A stretch of DNA of 64,000 nt from assembly GCA_964643045.1 (NCBI GenBank), contig CAZXSC010000002.1, positions 33,688 through 97,687 of the forward strand. Reading direction: 5' to 3'. Positions within the stretch are counted from its first letter, which is position 1; every line of letters begins with the position of its first letter. Below, in pieces: positions 28,588 through 36,996 of the stretch. The notes under the pieces are model-generated. The model was not told the origin of the DNA and made no database searches. It was given only the letters and a program-made list of their open reading frames with translations. The position numbers and the translations under genes were made by a program. Source of the DNA: TMED23 sp964643045 (GTDB taxonomy: Bacteria; Pseudomonadota; Alphaproteobacteria; Rhodospirillales; UBA2165).

Positions 28588-30876
28588 GTGTTTCTGTTTA
28601 AATTTAATTTAGCATTAGGCATTTGTAAATTGCTCAACCCAATTACTCTGCTAAGGCTACAGTATGTTTCATTTATCGCCCTGATTACTTGCCTAACCTA
28701 TTTTGAATCAAACATCTGGTCCACACGTTTACTATCAGCTCAAGAAATTAACGTCCGCAGTTCACTAACTCATTTGTTATTTAGAGCGATCAAATCCAAT
28801 GACATAAATGGAGTGCGTACAGCCATTGAAGCGGGAGCTGATCTTTCAAGAATTAATTTAGATGGTCACACCGCTATCGATGTTGCTATCCAGTACAATT
28901 ATTTCGAGATAGCTGAATATCTAGTCTTCGCGCGTCGTGTTGAACAAAAATCAACGCTCAAACTAATTCTTCCCATCAGCTCTATACGACAGGATTCCGC
29001 CGAAGCTGCACCAACCGTAAATTTTTCTCATTCCAAAAAATTAGCCCGGGTAAAGCAAAAAAATATTCAAACACTGCCTGCTAAAACCATACGAAAAGAA
29101 TTCGAAGCACCGCAACAAACAACTTTAAAGCAAACAAATAAAGCTCAAAACAACTTTTCGATTACCAAGGAAACATTTGTTGAAAAAGCCAAGGGGGCAG
29201 TAATCCCACCACAGCCAATCTTCATAATTGGGCGGGACGGCAAATTTTCTCCCGCCTCAGCCGAAGATATAGAACGTATTAAAAAAACTGCTAATCTGCA
29301 TGCCAGTCGATCGTTGTCAGATATTGAACCCCGCAAACCGTTCTTTATCCCAAAACCACGAAATAAGCCAAGTTTACGTTTATCCGCAACAAATGAAATC
29401 CAACTCACCACCCCTCACTCAAAGGGCAAACAAGCTAGTGAATCAACCCCCCCAACTTCAGACGCCCCAAAATTAGAGAAATTTGAAACCAAATCACCCA
29501 ATACAGAAAATAAACCCAGTTTACAAAAAAAGGTGATAAATGCTCCCCAAAATGACTTTGCTCGGCCAACCCGGCGAATTTCCCCTCAGCTTTTAAAAAA
29601 ATTGCGCGAAAGCCTCGAGAAATCAAAAAACCAGAAACAAATTAACAAAAAAATGCGTGAGAAAGATAAAATGATTAATTTGAAAAATTCCGACCTTTCA
29701 GCGCCTACGTTGTTACGAAAACGCCAGTCGACAGCATCGACTGGCCTGACAATTGATCAAAGTAAATTCATTAAAGTAGTTCCTAGAATAGTCAATCAGA
29801 CAAAGCCAGAACTAAATAAAGTTAAAGAAAAAAGCACCTTCAGTAAGATGATGGGCCGAATTACAAGTTTATTTGGTATTACAAAAATGACAAAAACAAA
29901 AAAAAAGGAAAATGAAATAGCAGAATCTAAAGTAGAAATTGTAACTAAAACTAAAAACACACAGCTACCACGAATTGAGCAAAAATACAAAAAATACCAC
30001 AGACAGATCTCAACCAATCCGTCAACAATCATTGCTAAAGATCGCCCTAGTATTACTACCAAAAAAAATACTGAACCTGATATTAAGCAATTTAATAGGC
30101 AGATGACGAAAATTCGAGATTCGTCACTTAGGCATCCTCAACAAAATAAATCCGATTACCAAAATATAAAAAAGGAAAGAAGTAACATGCCTAAGCTCGA
30201 TGCAAACAATTTTCTTCCTCAAAAAAAAGCTCTAACAATACCCCTTACCCGACTTCGGCAACCATTGAAAAACAAACTACTAGCCCTAGGAAATACAATT
30301 ACAACAGGCCAAGCCAAATTACCTCGAGGTATCGCGGAACCCGATCCCTGTATACGGAAACGGCGGGGAAAAATTTCATTCTGTATTGTCCCTGTTGATT
30401 GGCCACATACGTTCGAAAGCATTTTTGCTGTAAATACGTCTCTTTATCAAGGGACACGCGCAATTGCCCGTTATGACGGAGATAAAGCTAGCCACTTTCA
30501 TGCCCTTTATAGATCAAAAAACCATGCAAAAATTATAGAGTTCTTTAAAAAACGCTATGGAAATCCCACCGATGTCTGGAAGCGGATAATAGCGCCTTTT
30601 GGCAAGCCCCGCAGGGCTAATCCCACCTTCGTTTGGCGCAGCCATGACCCTAAATTAAACAAGGTAACAATATTAGAAGTGCGTAAATTTGATGATACAA
30701 GAACGGTTTTCCCGGATACAGAGCACGGCGCCATCCGCCTATACACTGCCGGAGGACCACCGGTCTTTCCCATCATTACGGCGCATGATATTATGTCTAT
30801 TGATTGGGTCGCTCGGTCCGACCATCTGGATAGTGCTTCACCAACTCTAGCTAGAACAATCCGCGTTCTGCAATAA
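28588..30876 (+). CDS. Ankyrin-repeat protein with a long basic linker and a C-terminal domain of unknown function
   Basis: A 762-residue protein starting at GTG 28588 (GGAG eight bases upstream). Residues about 25-50 are hydrophobic (signal or anchor). About 61-120 fit one to two ankyrin repeats (LFRAIKSNDINGVRTAIEAG, then DGHTAIDVAIQYNYFEIAEYL). About 130-585 are low complexity, rich in Lys, Gln, Asn, Pro and Ser and strongly basic. The last 170 residues form a compact domain beginning DPCIRKRRGKISFC with a likely disulphide, followed by WPHTFESIFAVNTSLYQGTR and FFKKRYGNPTDVW, which I do not recognise. The layout suggests an envelope-spanning protein whose C-terminal domain faces the periplasm. 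It follows trmFO but is probably separate. Confidence 0.75.
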   Translation: MFLFKFNLALGICKLLNPITLLRLQYVSFIALITCLTYFESNIWSTRLLSAQEINVRSSLTHLLFRAIKSNDINGVRTAIEAGADLSRINLDGHTAIDVAIQYNYFEIAEYLVFARRVEQKSTLKLILPISSIRQDSAEAAPTVNFSHSKKLARVKQKNIQTLPAKTIRKEFEAPQQTTLKQTNKAQNNFSITKETFVEKAKGAVIPPQPIFIIGRDGKFSPASAEDIERIKKTANLHASRSLSDIEPRKPFFIPKPRNKPSLRLSATNEIQLTTPHSKGKQASESTPPTSDAPKLEKFETKSPNTENKPSLQKKVINAPQNDFARPTRRISPQLLKKLRESLEKSKNQKQINKKMREKDKMINLKNSDLSAPTLLRKRQSTASTGLTIDQSKFIKVVPRIVNQTKPELNKVKEKSTFSKMMGRITSLFGITKMTKTKKKENEIAESKVEIVTKTKNTQLPRIEQKYKKYHRQISTNPSTIIAKDRPSITTKKNTEPDIKQFNRQMTKIRDSSLRHPQQNKSDYQNIKKERSNMPKLDANNFLPQKKALTIPLTRLRQPLKNKLLALGNTITTGQAKLPRGIAEPDPCIRKRRGKISFCIVPVDWPHTFESIFAVNTSLYQGTRAIARYDGDKASHFHALYRSKNHAKIIEFFKKRYGNPTDVWKRIIAPFGKPRRANPTFVWRSHDPKLNKVTILEVRKFDDTRTVFPDTEHGAIRLYTAGGPPVFPIITAHDIMSIDWVARSDHLDSASPTLARTIRVLQ

Positions 30877-31038
30877 AAGATATGCTTAACGGTTGGCAAA
30901 CAGATCGAGTTTCAATTTCAAGCGAGGATGGGCTAGAGCCAAGTCGATCTAATCCGTCTCAAATATATGAAGTGGATCAATTATAGGTTTATAACATATA
31001 GTATTCCTCAACTGGCACCAAGGGCGCAATAAACAGTT

Positions 31039-32307
31039 TTGCAAAGCAATTCAAATAATAATAGTAAAGTTTTCGTAGTCGGTGCCGGCCTAGCGGGCCT
31101 ATCTACTGCCGTTAACTGCATACAAAACGGCCATGAAGTTCGAGTTTTCGAAGCGACGAATCACGCTGGTGGTCGATGCAGATCTTTTAAAGACACAGTG
31201 CTTAACCGAACCATTAACAATGGCAATCACCTAATACTCAACGGTAATATCGGTGTTAAAAAGTATCTTACGGATATCAATGCACTAGATAACTTTACTA
31301 CTTCGCAAGTAGCTTCCTTCGAGTTTCTAGACATAAAAACTAATGAAAGGTGGTCATTACAGCCTAGTTCAGGTGCCATACCATGGTGGATGATACAACC
31401 CAATAAGCGAATACCCAACACCCGGCTCCGGGACTATTTTTCTTTATTAAAATTAATATTCGCCAGGCATGAAGCCTTAGCAGATCTAGTCGATCCTTCT
31501 CGCCCTATTTTTGACCGGTTATGGCAGCCCCTCAGCCAAGCAGTTTTAAATACAAATGCGCACGAGGGGTCTGCTGCATTAATCTGGAAAATGCTTTCCA
31601 ATACCCTACTAAAAGGATCCAATAGTAGCCTTCCCTTACTAACAAAAACTCATCTATCATCCGCATTGATTGAGCCTGCAATAACTTACTTAAAGGCAAA
31701 TGGCTCCATTCCCGAATATGGTATGAGATTACGGTCGTTGAAAATAAATGGTTCAAAAATTAGTGCTATTCAGTTCAATAATCACAATATAACTCTGAAT
31801 AATGAAGACGCTATAATTCTAGCCCTGCCGCCAAACGAAATATCAGCTCTGCTGCCAAATATTACCGTACCGACCAAAACAAATGCCATTCTAAATGTAC
31901 ACTATAGGCTCGATGATAAGCCCCGGCTGCCAAATAACGCGCCGTTCATTGGAATTGTTGGCGGGACTGCACAATGGCTTTTCAAACAGGACGATATTTA
32001 TTCAGTAACAATCAGCGATGCTGGTATCTTAGCAAAAAAATCCAATCAAGAAATCGCGGGAATTGTTTGGCAAGACATTTCCCAAATTCTGGAGGTAGAC
32101 AAAAGAAATCAACCCATATCCCGCGTCATTCGTGAAATGAGAGCGACATTTGCTCAAACGCCCGAGGAAAATAAGAGAAGACCTGATGCGCATACAGTGT
32201 GGAAGAACCTATTCCTTGCTGGCGACTGGACCAATACAGGATTACCGGCAACAATTGAGAGCGCCGTTATTTCTGGTCAAAAAGCTGCAAAAATGCTTAG
32301 TAAATAA
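31039..32307 (+). CDS. hpnE: Hydroxysqualene dehydroxylase-like FAD-dependent desaturase
   Basis: Flavoprotein of 422 residues in the phytoene-desaturase/HpnE group. The FAD fold VFVVGAGLAGLSTAVNCIQN is followed by HEVRVFEATNHAGGRCRSF, and the C-terminal FAD motif is LFLAGDWTNTGLPATIESAV. The middle (RLWQPLSQAVLNT) matches HpnE, which reduces hydroxysqualene to squalene on the way to hopanoids. The genes that usually accompany it (hpnC, hpnD, shc) are not next to it. A stop codon (31030) leaves TTG at 31039 as the first start; the ribosome-binding site is poor. A carotenoid-type desaturase is the alternative. Confidence 0.75.
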   Translation: MQSNSNNNSKVFVVGAGLAGLSTAVNCIQNGHEVRVFEATNHAGGRCRSFKDTVLNRTINNGNHLILNGNIGVKKYLTDINALDNFTTSQVASFEFLDIKTNERWSLQPSSGAIPWWMIQPNKRIPNTRLRDYFSLLKLIFARHEALADLVDPSRPIFDRLWQPLSQAVLNTNAHEGSAALIWKMLSNTLLKGSNSSLPLLTKTHLSSALIEPAITYLKANGSIPEYGMRLRSLKINGSKISAIQFNNHNITLNNEDAIILALPPNEISALLPNITVPTKTNAILNVHYRLDDKPRLPNNAPFIGIVGGTAQWLFKQDDIYSVTISDAGILAKKSNQEIAGIVWQDISQILEVDKRNQPISRVIREMRATFAQTPEENKRRPDAHTVWKNLFLAGDWTNTGLPATIESAVISGQKAAKMLSK

Positions 32308-32414
32308 TGCCTCAAAGACGCATTAATAATTTATAAAATTATTATGTTACAATGTTAATTTAACTTTCGAGTTTTTGTTATATTGTGATACTGTAATATT
32401 AGCTTACTCGGAGA

Positions 32415-32518
32415 TACGCAGAAAGCGTAGCATTTTAATACTAGAAATAATTGGACGGTATAAAAGTCCACGGGGATCCATTTCCCTATGCAATACGAAA
32501 AGCGTGGTACTGTACTAC
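32415..32518 (+). promoter_or_regulatory. Hairpin-rich leader upstream of a 31-residue ORF
   Basis: Four short hairpins follow one another: TACGC/GCGTA (32415-32429), TGGAC/GTCCA (32452-32470), GGGA/TCCC (32473-32486) and GTGGTA/TACTAC with a three-base loop (32504-32518). The last ends just before AAGGAG of the following small gene. It could be a structured 5' leader; each stem alone could arise by chance. Confidence 0.3.
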
Positions 32519-32545
32519 AATAATCGAAGGAGATAGATAGAAGTT

Positions 32546-32641
32546 ATGAAAAATCCGCTTGATTCATTAACCGGCACAGTGATCTGTGGTCTTATTTTAA
32601 CCATCGTTATGGTCGTTCTAACGAACGCTATAGCAGCCTAA
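32546..32641 (+). CDS. Small single-helix membrane peptide (31 residues)
   Basis: ATG at 32546 is preceded by AAGGAG about 12 bases upstream, and the ORF ends with TAA at 32641. The peptide has a short polar N-terminus (MKNPLDSLTG) followed by one hydrophobic segment of about 18 residues ending in NAIAA. It stops 23 bases before the PuuD-like gene on the same strand, so the two are probably translated from one message. The ribosome-binding site, hydrophobic composition and spacing support a real gene over a chance ORF. Role unknown; small one-helix proteins often accompany membrane haem proteins and oxidases, so a subunit of the next protein is a reasonable guess. Confidence 0.55.
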   Translation: MKNPLDSLTGTVICGLILTIVMVVLTNAIAA

Positions 32642-32664
32642 GCTAGCGGGAAGGACCCTTTATT

Positions 32665-33168
32665 ATGGAACTTGGAATGGAATATTGGACTTTTTTCGTC
32701 CGTTGGTTGCACGTCCTTTGTGGCGTTATGTGGATCGGTTTGCTTTGGTACTTTAATTTTGTACAAACACCAACCGTGCCAACAATTCCGGATGAACTAA
32801 AACCCACAATACCAAAACATATTATGCCCGTCGCGCTGTTCTACTTTCGCTGGGCGGCACTTGGAACTTTGATATTCGGATTACTACTGGCCTGGATGCA
32901 GGGTTATTTTAGCGATGCTCTGGCAATAGGTTTAACAAGTGGAGTCGCTCGCGATGCATCTATTGGCTTCGGTATGTGGATGGGTATTATCATGGCATTC
33001 AACGTCTGGTTTATCATTTGGCCAAATCAGCAAAAAGTAATAGGGCTTGTTGAATGTTCTGATGAAGAAAAACCAAAATGCGCGCGTGCTGCTGCATTAG
33101 CGTCACGAACAAATACAATGCTATCAATACCAATGTTATATGCGATGGTTTCTGCTCAAAACATGTAG
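32665..33168 (+). CDS. PuuD-like (urate hydroxylase N-terminal type) membrane protein
   Basis: A 167-residue membrane protein with about four helices. The opening WTFFVRWLHVLCGVMWIGLL and the later HIMPVALFYFRWAALGTL resemble the membrane domain of PuuD-type urate hydroxylases, with His residues that could bind haem. True PuuD continues through more helices to a C-terminal cytochrome c, which is absent here, so urate oxidation should not be assumed. GGAAGGACC before the ATG is a plausible ribosome-binding site. It follows a 31-residue membrane peptide and ends about 30 bases before a strong hairpin terminator, so the two small genes form a short unit of their own. Confidence 0.72.
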   Translation: MELGMEYWTFFVRWLHVLCGVMWIGLLWYFNFVQTPTVPTIPDELKPTIPKHIMPVALFYFRWAALGTLIFGLLLAWMQGYFSDALAIGLTSGVARDASIGFGMWMGIIMAFNVWFIIWPNQQKVIGLVECSDEEKPKCARAAALASRTNTMLSIPMLYAMVSAQNM

Positions 33169-33197
33169 TATGGTATATTTGTACTTTTCTTATAACA

Positions 33198-33227
33198 AAA
33201 TTAGGGTCACCTTGGTGACCCTAATTT
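33198..33227. terminator. Perfect 14-bp inverted repeat, transcription terminator
   Basis: AAATTAGGGTCACC, a two-base centre TT, and its exact reverse complement. It lies 30 bases after the PuuD-like stop. The A/T ends of the stem give a U-run in either direction, so it can act as an intrinsic terminator for the PuuD-like gene. Confidence 0.8.
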
Positions 33228-33378
33228 ACCAAATCCTGACAATTTAAAGATTTTATTATTACTGCTTCCAGATTACATTGTTTTCCTTGTCTCTGATCGA
33301 AACACTAATACTCAATCGGTTGAATCCGACTTGTTGTAATTTTGTCAAAAGAAATGACAAGCCGGAGGTAATGGAAGC

Positions 33379-33681
33379 ATGCTAGAAAAGCTTGTTAAAA
33401 TTTTTCGCGCTAAATCAGCCTGGCATTTAGTAAGAATATTTATAGTTTTTAGCATAACTGGAAGCTTTTCAGTATATGTTTCAGGCCCAATTCTTGATTT
33501 ATTACAGCTTGATGCGCTTATTACTTTCATCCCACTATATTGGGTCGCCAGACTTATAGTCATTACAATCGCATACCAATTGTCTCTGATAATCGTCGCT
33601 GCTGTATTTGGGGAGCTTACTTACTTTCTAGTAATTCAGAAAAGACTTCTAAATCGATTTAAATTAAGAAAAAATAAATAG
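33379..33681 (+). CDS. Small membrane protein, DUF6787-like
   Basis: A 100-residue protein with two to three hydrophobic helices and basic ends. The run FSITGSFSVYVSGPILDLL, then FIPLYWVARLIVITIAYQL, fits my recollection of the DUF6787 family of small inner-membrane proteins of unknown function. GGAGG ten bases before the ATG supports the start. It stands between a terminator and the acyl-CoA dehydrogenase operon, 62 bases from the latter. The family assignment is from memory of its pattern and is tentative. Confidence 0.65.
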   Translation: MLEKLVKIFRAKSAWHLVRIFIVFSITGSFSVYVSGPILDLLQLDALITFIPLYWVARLIVITIAYQLSLIIVAAVFGELTYFLVIQKRLLNRFKLRKNK

Positions 33682-33743
33682 GTGAGTTCTCTTGCATTTA
33701 CAGTTTAAATTATTGATCATCTGTTTAATTACGGGAGATTCAA

Positions 33744-34928
33744 ATGCGAGAAATTTTTATTCAATCTGACGATCAACGCGCAATATTAGAAACTGTAAAA
33801 CGATTTGTTCGTGACGAAGTAACGCCGCGAGCCGCCGAACTCGATTCTCACTCTAATCCAGCCGATAGCTTTTCCTGGGAAATTGTAGAAAAGGCGCATG
33901 ACGTAGGCATTCGCCAAATGACGCTTAGTGAGGAATTTGGAGGTCTTGGGACCGATTCGCTCACCACTTCGATGGTCATTGAGGAACTTGGCAAAGGTGA
34001 CCTAGGCGTCTCTGTAATTTTCGCTCAAACACTAAAAATAGCGCAGATAATGCAATCGGCCTTAGACAATGAACAACGTGATAGGGTTCTACCAATCTTT
34101 GCGGGAGATCCTCGCGGTATGCTGGCTATTGGTATCACCGAACCAGACAATGCATCAAATTATTTTCTACCCCACCCAACCCCCTTTCAGACTTCAGCAG
34201 AGAAGACGGATGGCGGTTGGATCGTTAACGGGATGAAACACTTTATTTCTAACGGTAACAGAGCAAGTTTTTATTTGCTATTTGTTCAAACTGAAAAAAA
34301 AATTGGGCTAGCGGAAGGTAGCACTTGTTTTGTGTTAGAAAAAGATCGGGATGGATTCACAATTGGTCGCATCCACGACAAGATGGGTGAAAGATTGGCA
34401 AATAATGCTGAATTGGTTTTCCAAGACTGTTTTATACCCGATGAGAATGTAGTAGGCGAAGTCGGCAAAGGCTTTAAAGTATTGGCTAACTTTTTTCCAC
34501 AAAGTAATGCCTACGCAGGCGCAAGTGTATTAGGTGTCGCCGAAGCATGTTATGAAAAAGCTGTTGAGTGGGCAAAAATTCGCATTCAAGGCGGCAAGCC
34601 AATTATCGAACATGATGGTATTCGAGCCCAACTTGCCGAAATGCGCATGTTAATCGATGCCTCTCGCTCATATATTCATCGGGCATGCTATCTCGCGGAC
34701 AACCAGGATGAAGGGTGGGATAAAACACTGGGAGCTTTGCCAAAAGCGATGGCCTCACAAGCCGCTTGGAAAATTGCGACTTGGTGCTTAGAAATCCACG
34801 GTGGACACGGTTACATGAAAGAATTTGGTGTTGAAAAGTTGATTAGAGACGCGGCTTGTTTCCTACATTCAGATGGAGTTAACAGAACTCTGTTTCTGAA
34901 GGCCGCTAATTTTATGTTTGAGGATTAA
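33744..34928 (+). CDS. Acyl-CoA dehydrogenase family protein
   Basis: FAD-dependent alpha,beta-dehydrogenase of acyl-CoA thioesters; 394 residues. Typical motifs: IGITEPDNASNY, GGWIVNGMKHFISNG, and the C-terminal signature EIHGGHGYMKEFGVEKLIRDA. Where medium-chain enzymes have the catalytic Glu in IYEGT, this protein reads LHSDGVN, so the base may be Asp or may come from another position, as in isovaleryl-CoA and some cyclic acyl-CoA dehydrogenases. GGGAG lies before the ATG. The alcohol dehydrogenase gene starts three bases after its stop, which implies joint translation and a shared pathway. Confidence 0.9.
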   Translation: MREIFIQSDDQRAILETVKRFVRDEVTPRAAELDSHSNPADSFSWEIVEKAHDVGIRQMTLSEEFGGLGTDSLTTSMVIEELGKGDLGVSVIFAQTLKIAQIMQSALDNEQRDRVLPIFAGDPRGMLAIGITEPDNASNYFLPHPTPFQTSAEKTDGGWIVNGMKHFISNGNRASFYLLFVQTEKKIGLAEGSTCFVLEKDRDGFTIGRIHDKMGERLANNAELVFQDCFIPDENVVGEVGKGFKVLANFFPQSNAYAGASVLGVAEACYEKAVEWAKIRIQGGKPIIEHDGIRAQLAEMRMLIDASRSYIHRACYLADNQDEGWDKTLGALPKAMASQAAWKIATWCLEIHGGHGYMKEFGVEKLIRDAACFLHSDGVNRTLFLKAANFMFED

Positions 34929-34931
34929 GTT

Positions 34932-35972
34932 ATGAAAGCATTGGTACTTGAAGCGCCAAACACACCTTTTCAATTAAAAGAAATTCCTGATCCGATAGCT
35001 GGACCTGGGGAAGCGGTTGCAAAAGTATATGCCTGTGGCTCAGGCCTCACTATTCAGCATTTTAAAGCTGGCAGAACACCTGCAGTTTTTCCCCGAATCA
35101 TCGGTCATGAGATTTGTGCTGAAATTACTGAGATTGGCTCAGGCGTTACCTCTCTTCAAATAGGCGATATCGTAACAACTTATTTCTATATGAACTGCGG
35201 CACTTGTAAATATTGCCTCTCAAATCTTGAGCCGCTTTGCCAAAACCTTGGTGGCTATGTAGGGAGAGAATGTGATGGTGGCTATGCAGAATTCATCAAG
35301 TTACCTTCACGCTGGTTTATCAAACTGCCAGAACATCTCGATTGGAAGAATCACCCAGCGCACATTGGGGTCGCAATGGATGCATTAGCTACTCCTTATA
35401 AGGTATTGCGTCGCGCTCAAATAAAACCCGGGGAAACGGTCGCCGTATTTGGAGCGGGAGGAGGACTTGGTATCCATCAGATTATGTTGGCAAAGTGGGC
35501 CAAAGCAAGAGTTGTGGGTATCGATACCAAGAATTATAAATCTGATAGTATCAGAGATGCTGGTGCAGATGAATTTATTGATGCTTCCGAAGCGAATGTG
35601 GTTGAGGCTTTAATGGATTTAACAAACGGCGAGGGAGTAGATGTCATTGTCGACTATATATCCGCAAAAACAACTCTTGAAATGGCAGCAACGGTACTTG
35701 GGAAACGTGGCCGTATGGTTACCCTGGGTGGTGCCGGGGAAAAATTTAATATTGATGCGAAGCATTTACTTGCCAACGAAATTGAAATACTCGGTAGTCG
35801 TTATGTCACACCACTCGAAATATTGGAGACCTATAATTTAATGGCGCGAGGAGAAATATGGCCCATTGTTACTGAGATCCGCCCACTCGAAGAAGCCGAG
35901 TGGGTACATGAGATGGTTGAAAATGGTGAGGTTATAGGCCGAGCGGCTCTCTTAGTTAATGACCCCAATTAA
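34932..35972 (+). CDS. Zinc-dependent alcohol dehydrogenase family protein
   Basis: Medium-chain dehydrogenase/reductase of 346 residues. The catalytic zinc site is seen as the Cys in VYACGSGLTIQHF and GHE in IIGHEICAEI; the structural zinc loop has four Cys in CGTCKYCLSNLEPLC; the NAD fold is VAVFGAGGGLGIHQIM. The ribosome-binding site GAGGA lies inside the end of the acyl-CoA dehydrogenase gene. That pairing recalls oxidation of a hydroxyacyl-CoA after dehydrogenation, as in cyclic acyl-CoA pathways, but this is inference. It converges with a second alcohol dehydrogenase, one base between the stops. Confidence 0.9.
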   Translation: MKALVLEAPNTPFQLKEIPDPIAGPGEAVAKVYACGSGLTIQHFKAGRTPAVFPRIIGHEICAEITEIGSGVTSLQIGDIVTTYFYMNCGTCKYCLSNLEPLCQNLGGYVGRECDGGYAEFIKLPSRWFIKLPEHLDWKNHPAHIGVAMDALATPYKVLRRAQIKPGETVAVFGAGGGLGIHQIMLAKWAKARVVGIDTKNYKSDSIRDAGADEFIDASEANVVEALMDLTNGEGVDVIVDYISAKTTLEMAATVLGKRGRMVTLGGAGEKFNIDAKHLLANEIEILGSRYVTPLEILETYNLMARGEIWPIVTEIRPLEEAEWVHEMVENGEVIGRAALLVNDPN

Positions 35973-35973
35973 T

Positions 35974-36987
35974 CTATATTTCCAAGATAACCTTTAAACG
36001 CTCGTTACTTGGCTCCATCAAAAGCTTAATTGCTTCAGACAATTTTATCAGGGGGAAAGTGTGGGTAATGAAAGGCCCAAGGTTAACCTTTCCCTCTTCA
36101 ACCAATTTAATGCTTAGAGGGAAATCTGTTGGTAATGCTGCCCGAGCATTGATGATGGCAAGTTCTTTAAAATAAAATTCATAGAAAGGAAGCTCTCCAC
36201 TTTGCTCAGCATAAATGCCAAAAGGTATTATTCGTCCACCAACCCGCGCAATATCTATGGCTTCAGCCAATACAGAAATATATCCAACAGCCTCAACTAC
36301 TACATCTGCTCCTCTGCCATCGGTTAGCGTTCTCACTAGCGATTTAGCAGCCTCACCATGTTCAATCGCCGCATCAGCACCCATGATCTCAGCTAGGGCA
36401 CGTTTATGCGCATTGCGAGATACACCTATGACTGTCCTAGCACCAAAAGATTTTGCGACTTGAATTTGGAGTAATCCTGTAACACCCAGACCTAATACAA
36501 CTACAACTTCACCGGGTTGAATTTTTGCTCGATTTTGAGCATGGAGAACCGTCGTCATAACTTGTATCAATGGGGCTACATTCAAATTAATATTTTTTCC
36601 GAGAGAAAAAATATTATTAGCTGGTACCAGAACATATTCAGCAAAAACACCATCGATATCACGTCCCAGTAATGCACCATTCTCGCATAAGTGAGTTTCA
36701 TTATTATTGCAGAAAAAACAATCATCACAGTGAAGAACCGGATCGACTATTACATGATCACCAGGTCCACTGCCGTCGTCTGCCTTTCCTTCTATTATTC
36801 GACCGACGGCCTCGTGCCCCATGATAACAGGCAAATTAGAGGGAATACCCCCATCAAAAATTTTGGTGTCAGTACCACAAATGCCCACGTGGCTTATTCG
36901 CACCAGAACCTGGCCCTCCTTGCAAATTGGTTTCGATATTTTCGTTATTGAAACATTGTTGGGTGTGGTTAACACAGCTGCTTTCAT
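35974..36987 (-). CDS. Zinc-dependent alcohol dehydrogenase family protein
   Basis: Medium-chain dehydrogenase of 337 residues, distinct from the convergent neighbour. The catalytic zinc motif HVGICGTDTKIFDG, GHEAVGRI, the structural zinc loop CDDCFFCNNNETHLC and the nucleotide-binding GLGVTGLLQIQVAK are all intact. The general type is that of L-threonine/sorbitol dehydrogenases. It starts 9 bases after the CgeB-like glycosyltransferase gene on the same strand and may be the last gene of that leftward operon, possibly acting on a sugar derivative (inference). Confidence 0.88.
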   Translation of the reverse strand: MKAAVLTTPNNVSITKISKPICKEGQVLVRISHVGICGTDTKIFDGGIPSNLPVIMGHEAVGRIIEGKADDGSGPGDHVIVDPVLHCDDCFFCNNNETHLCENGALLGRDIDGVFAEYVLVPANNIFSLGKNINLNVAPLIQVMTTVLHAQNRAKIQPGEVVVVLGLGVTGLLQIQVAKSFGARTVIGVSRNAHKRALAEIMGADAAIEHGEAAKSLVRTLTDGRGADVVVEAVGYISVLAEAIDIARVGGRIIPFGIYAEQSGELPFYEFYFKELAIINARAALPTDFPLSIKLVEEGKVNLGPFITHTFPLIKLSEAIKLLMEPSNERLKVILEI

Positions 36988-36996
36988 TCTTTAAAC

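Noticed and set aside
30882..30986. 34-codon ORF between the ankyrin gene and hpnE
   Set aside because: No ribosome-binding site, polar mixed composition and no recognisable feature; probably chance.
32324..32344. Nine-base-pair A/T-only hairpin after hpnE as a terminator
   Set aside because: Stem has no G or C and no U-run; too weak, and such repeats are expected in AT-rich spacer.
32665..33168. Functional urate hydroxylase PuuD
   Set aside because: The protein is far shorter than PuuD and lacks the cytochrome c domain; no other purine-degradation gene is next to it.
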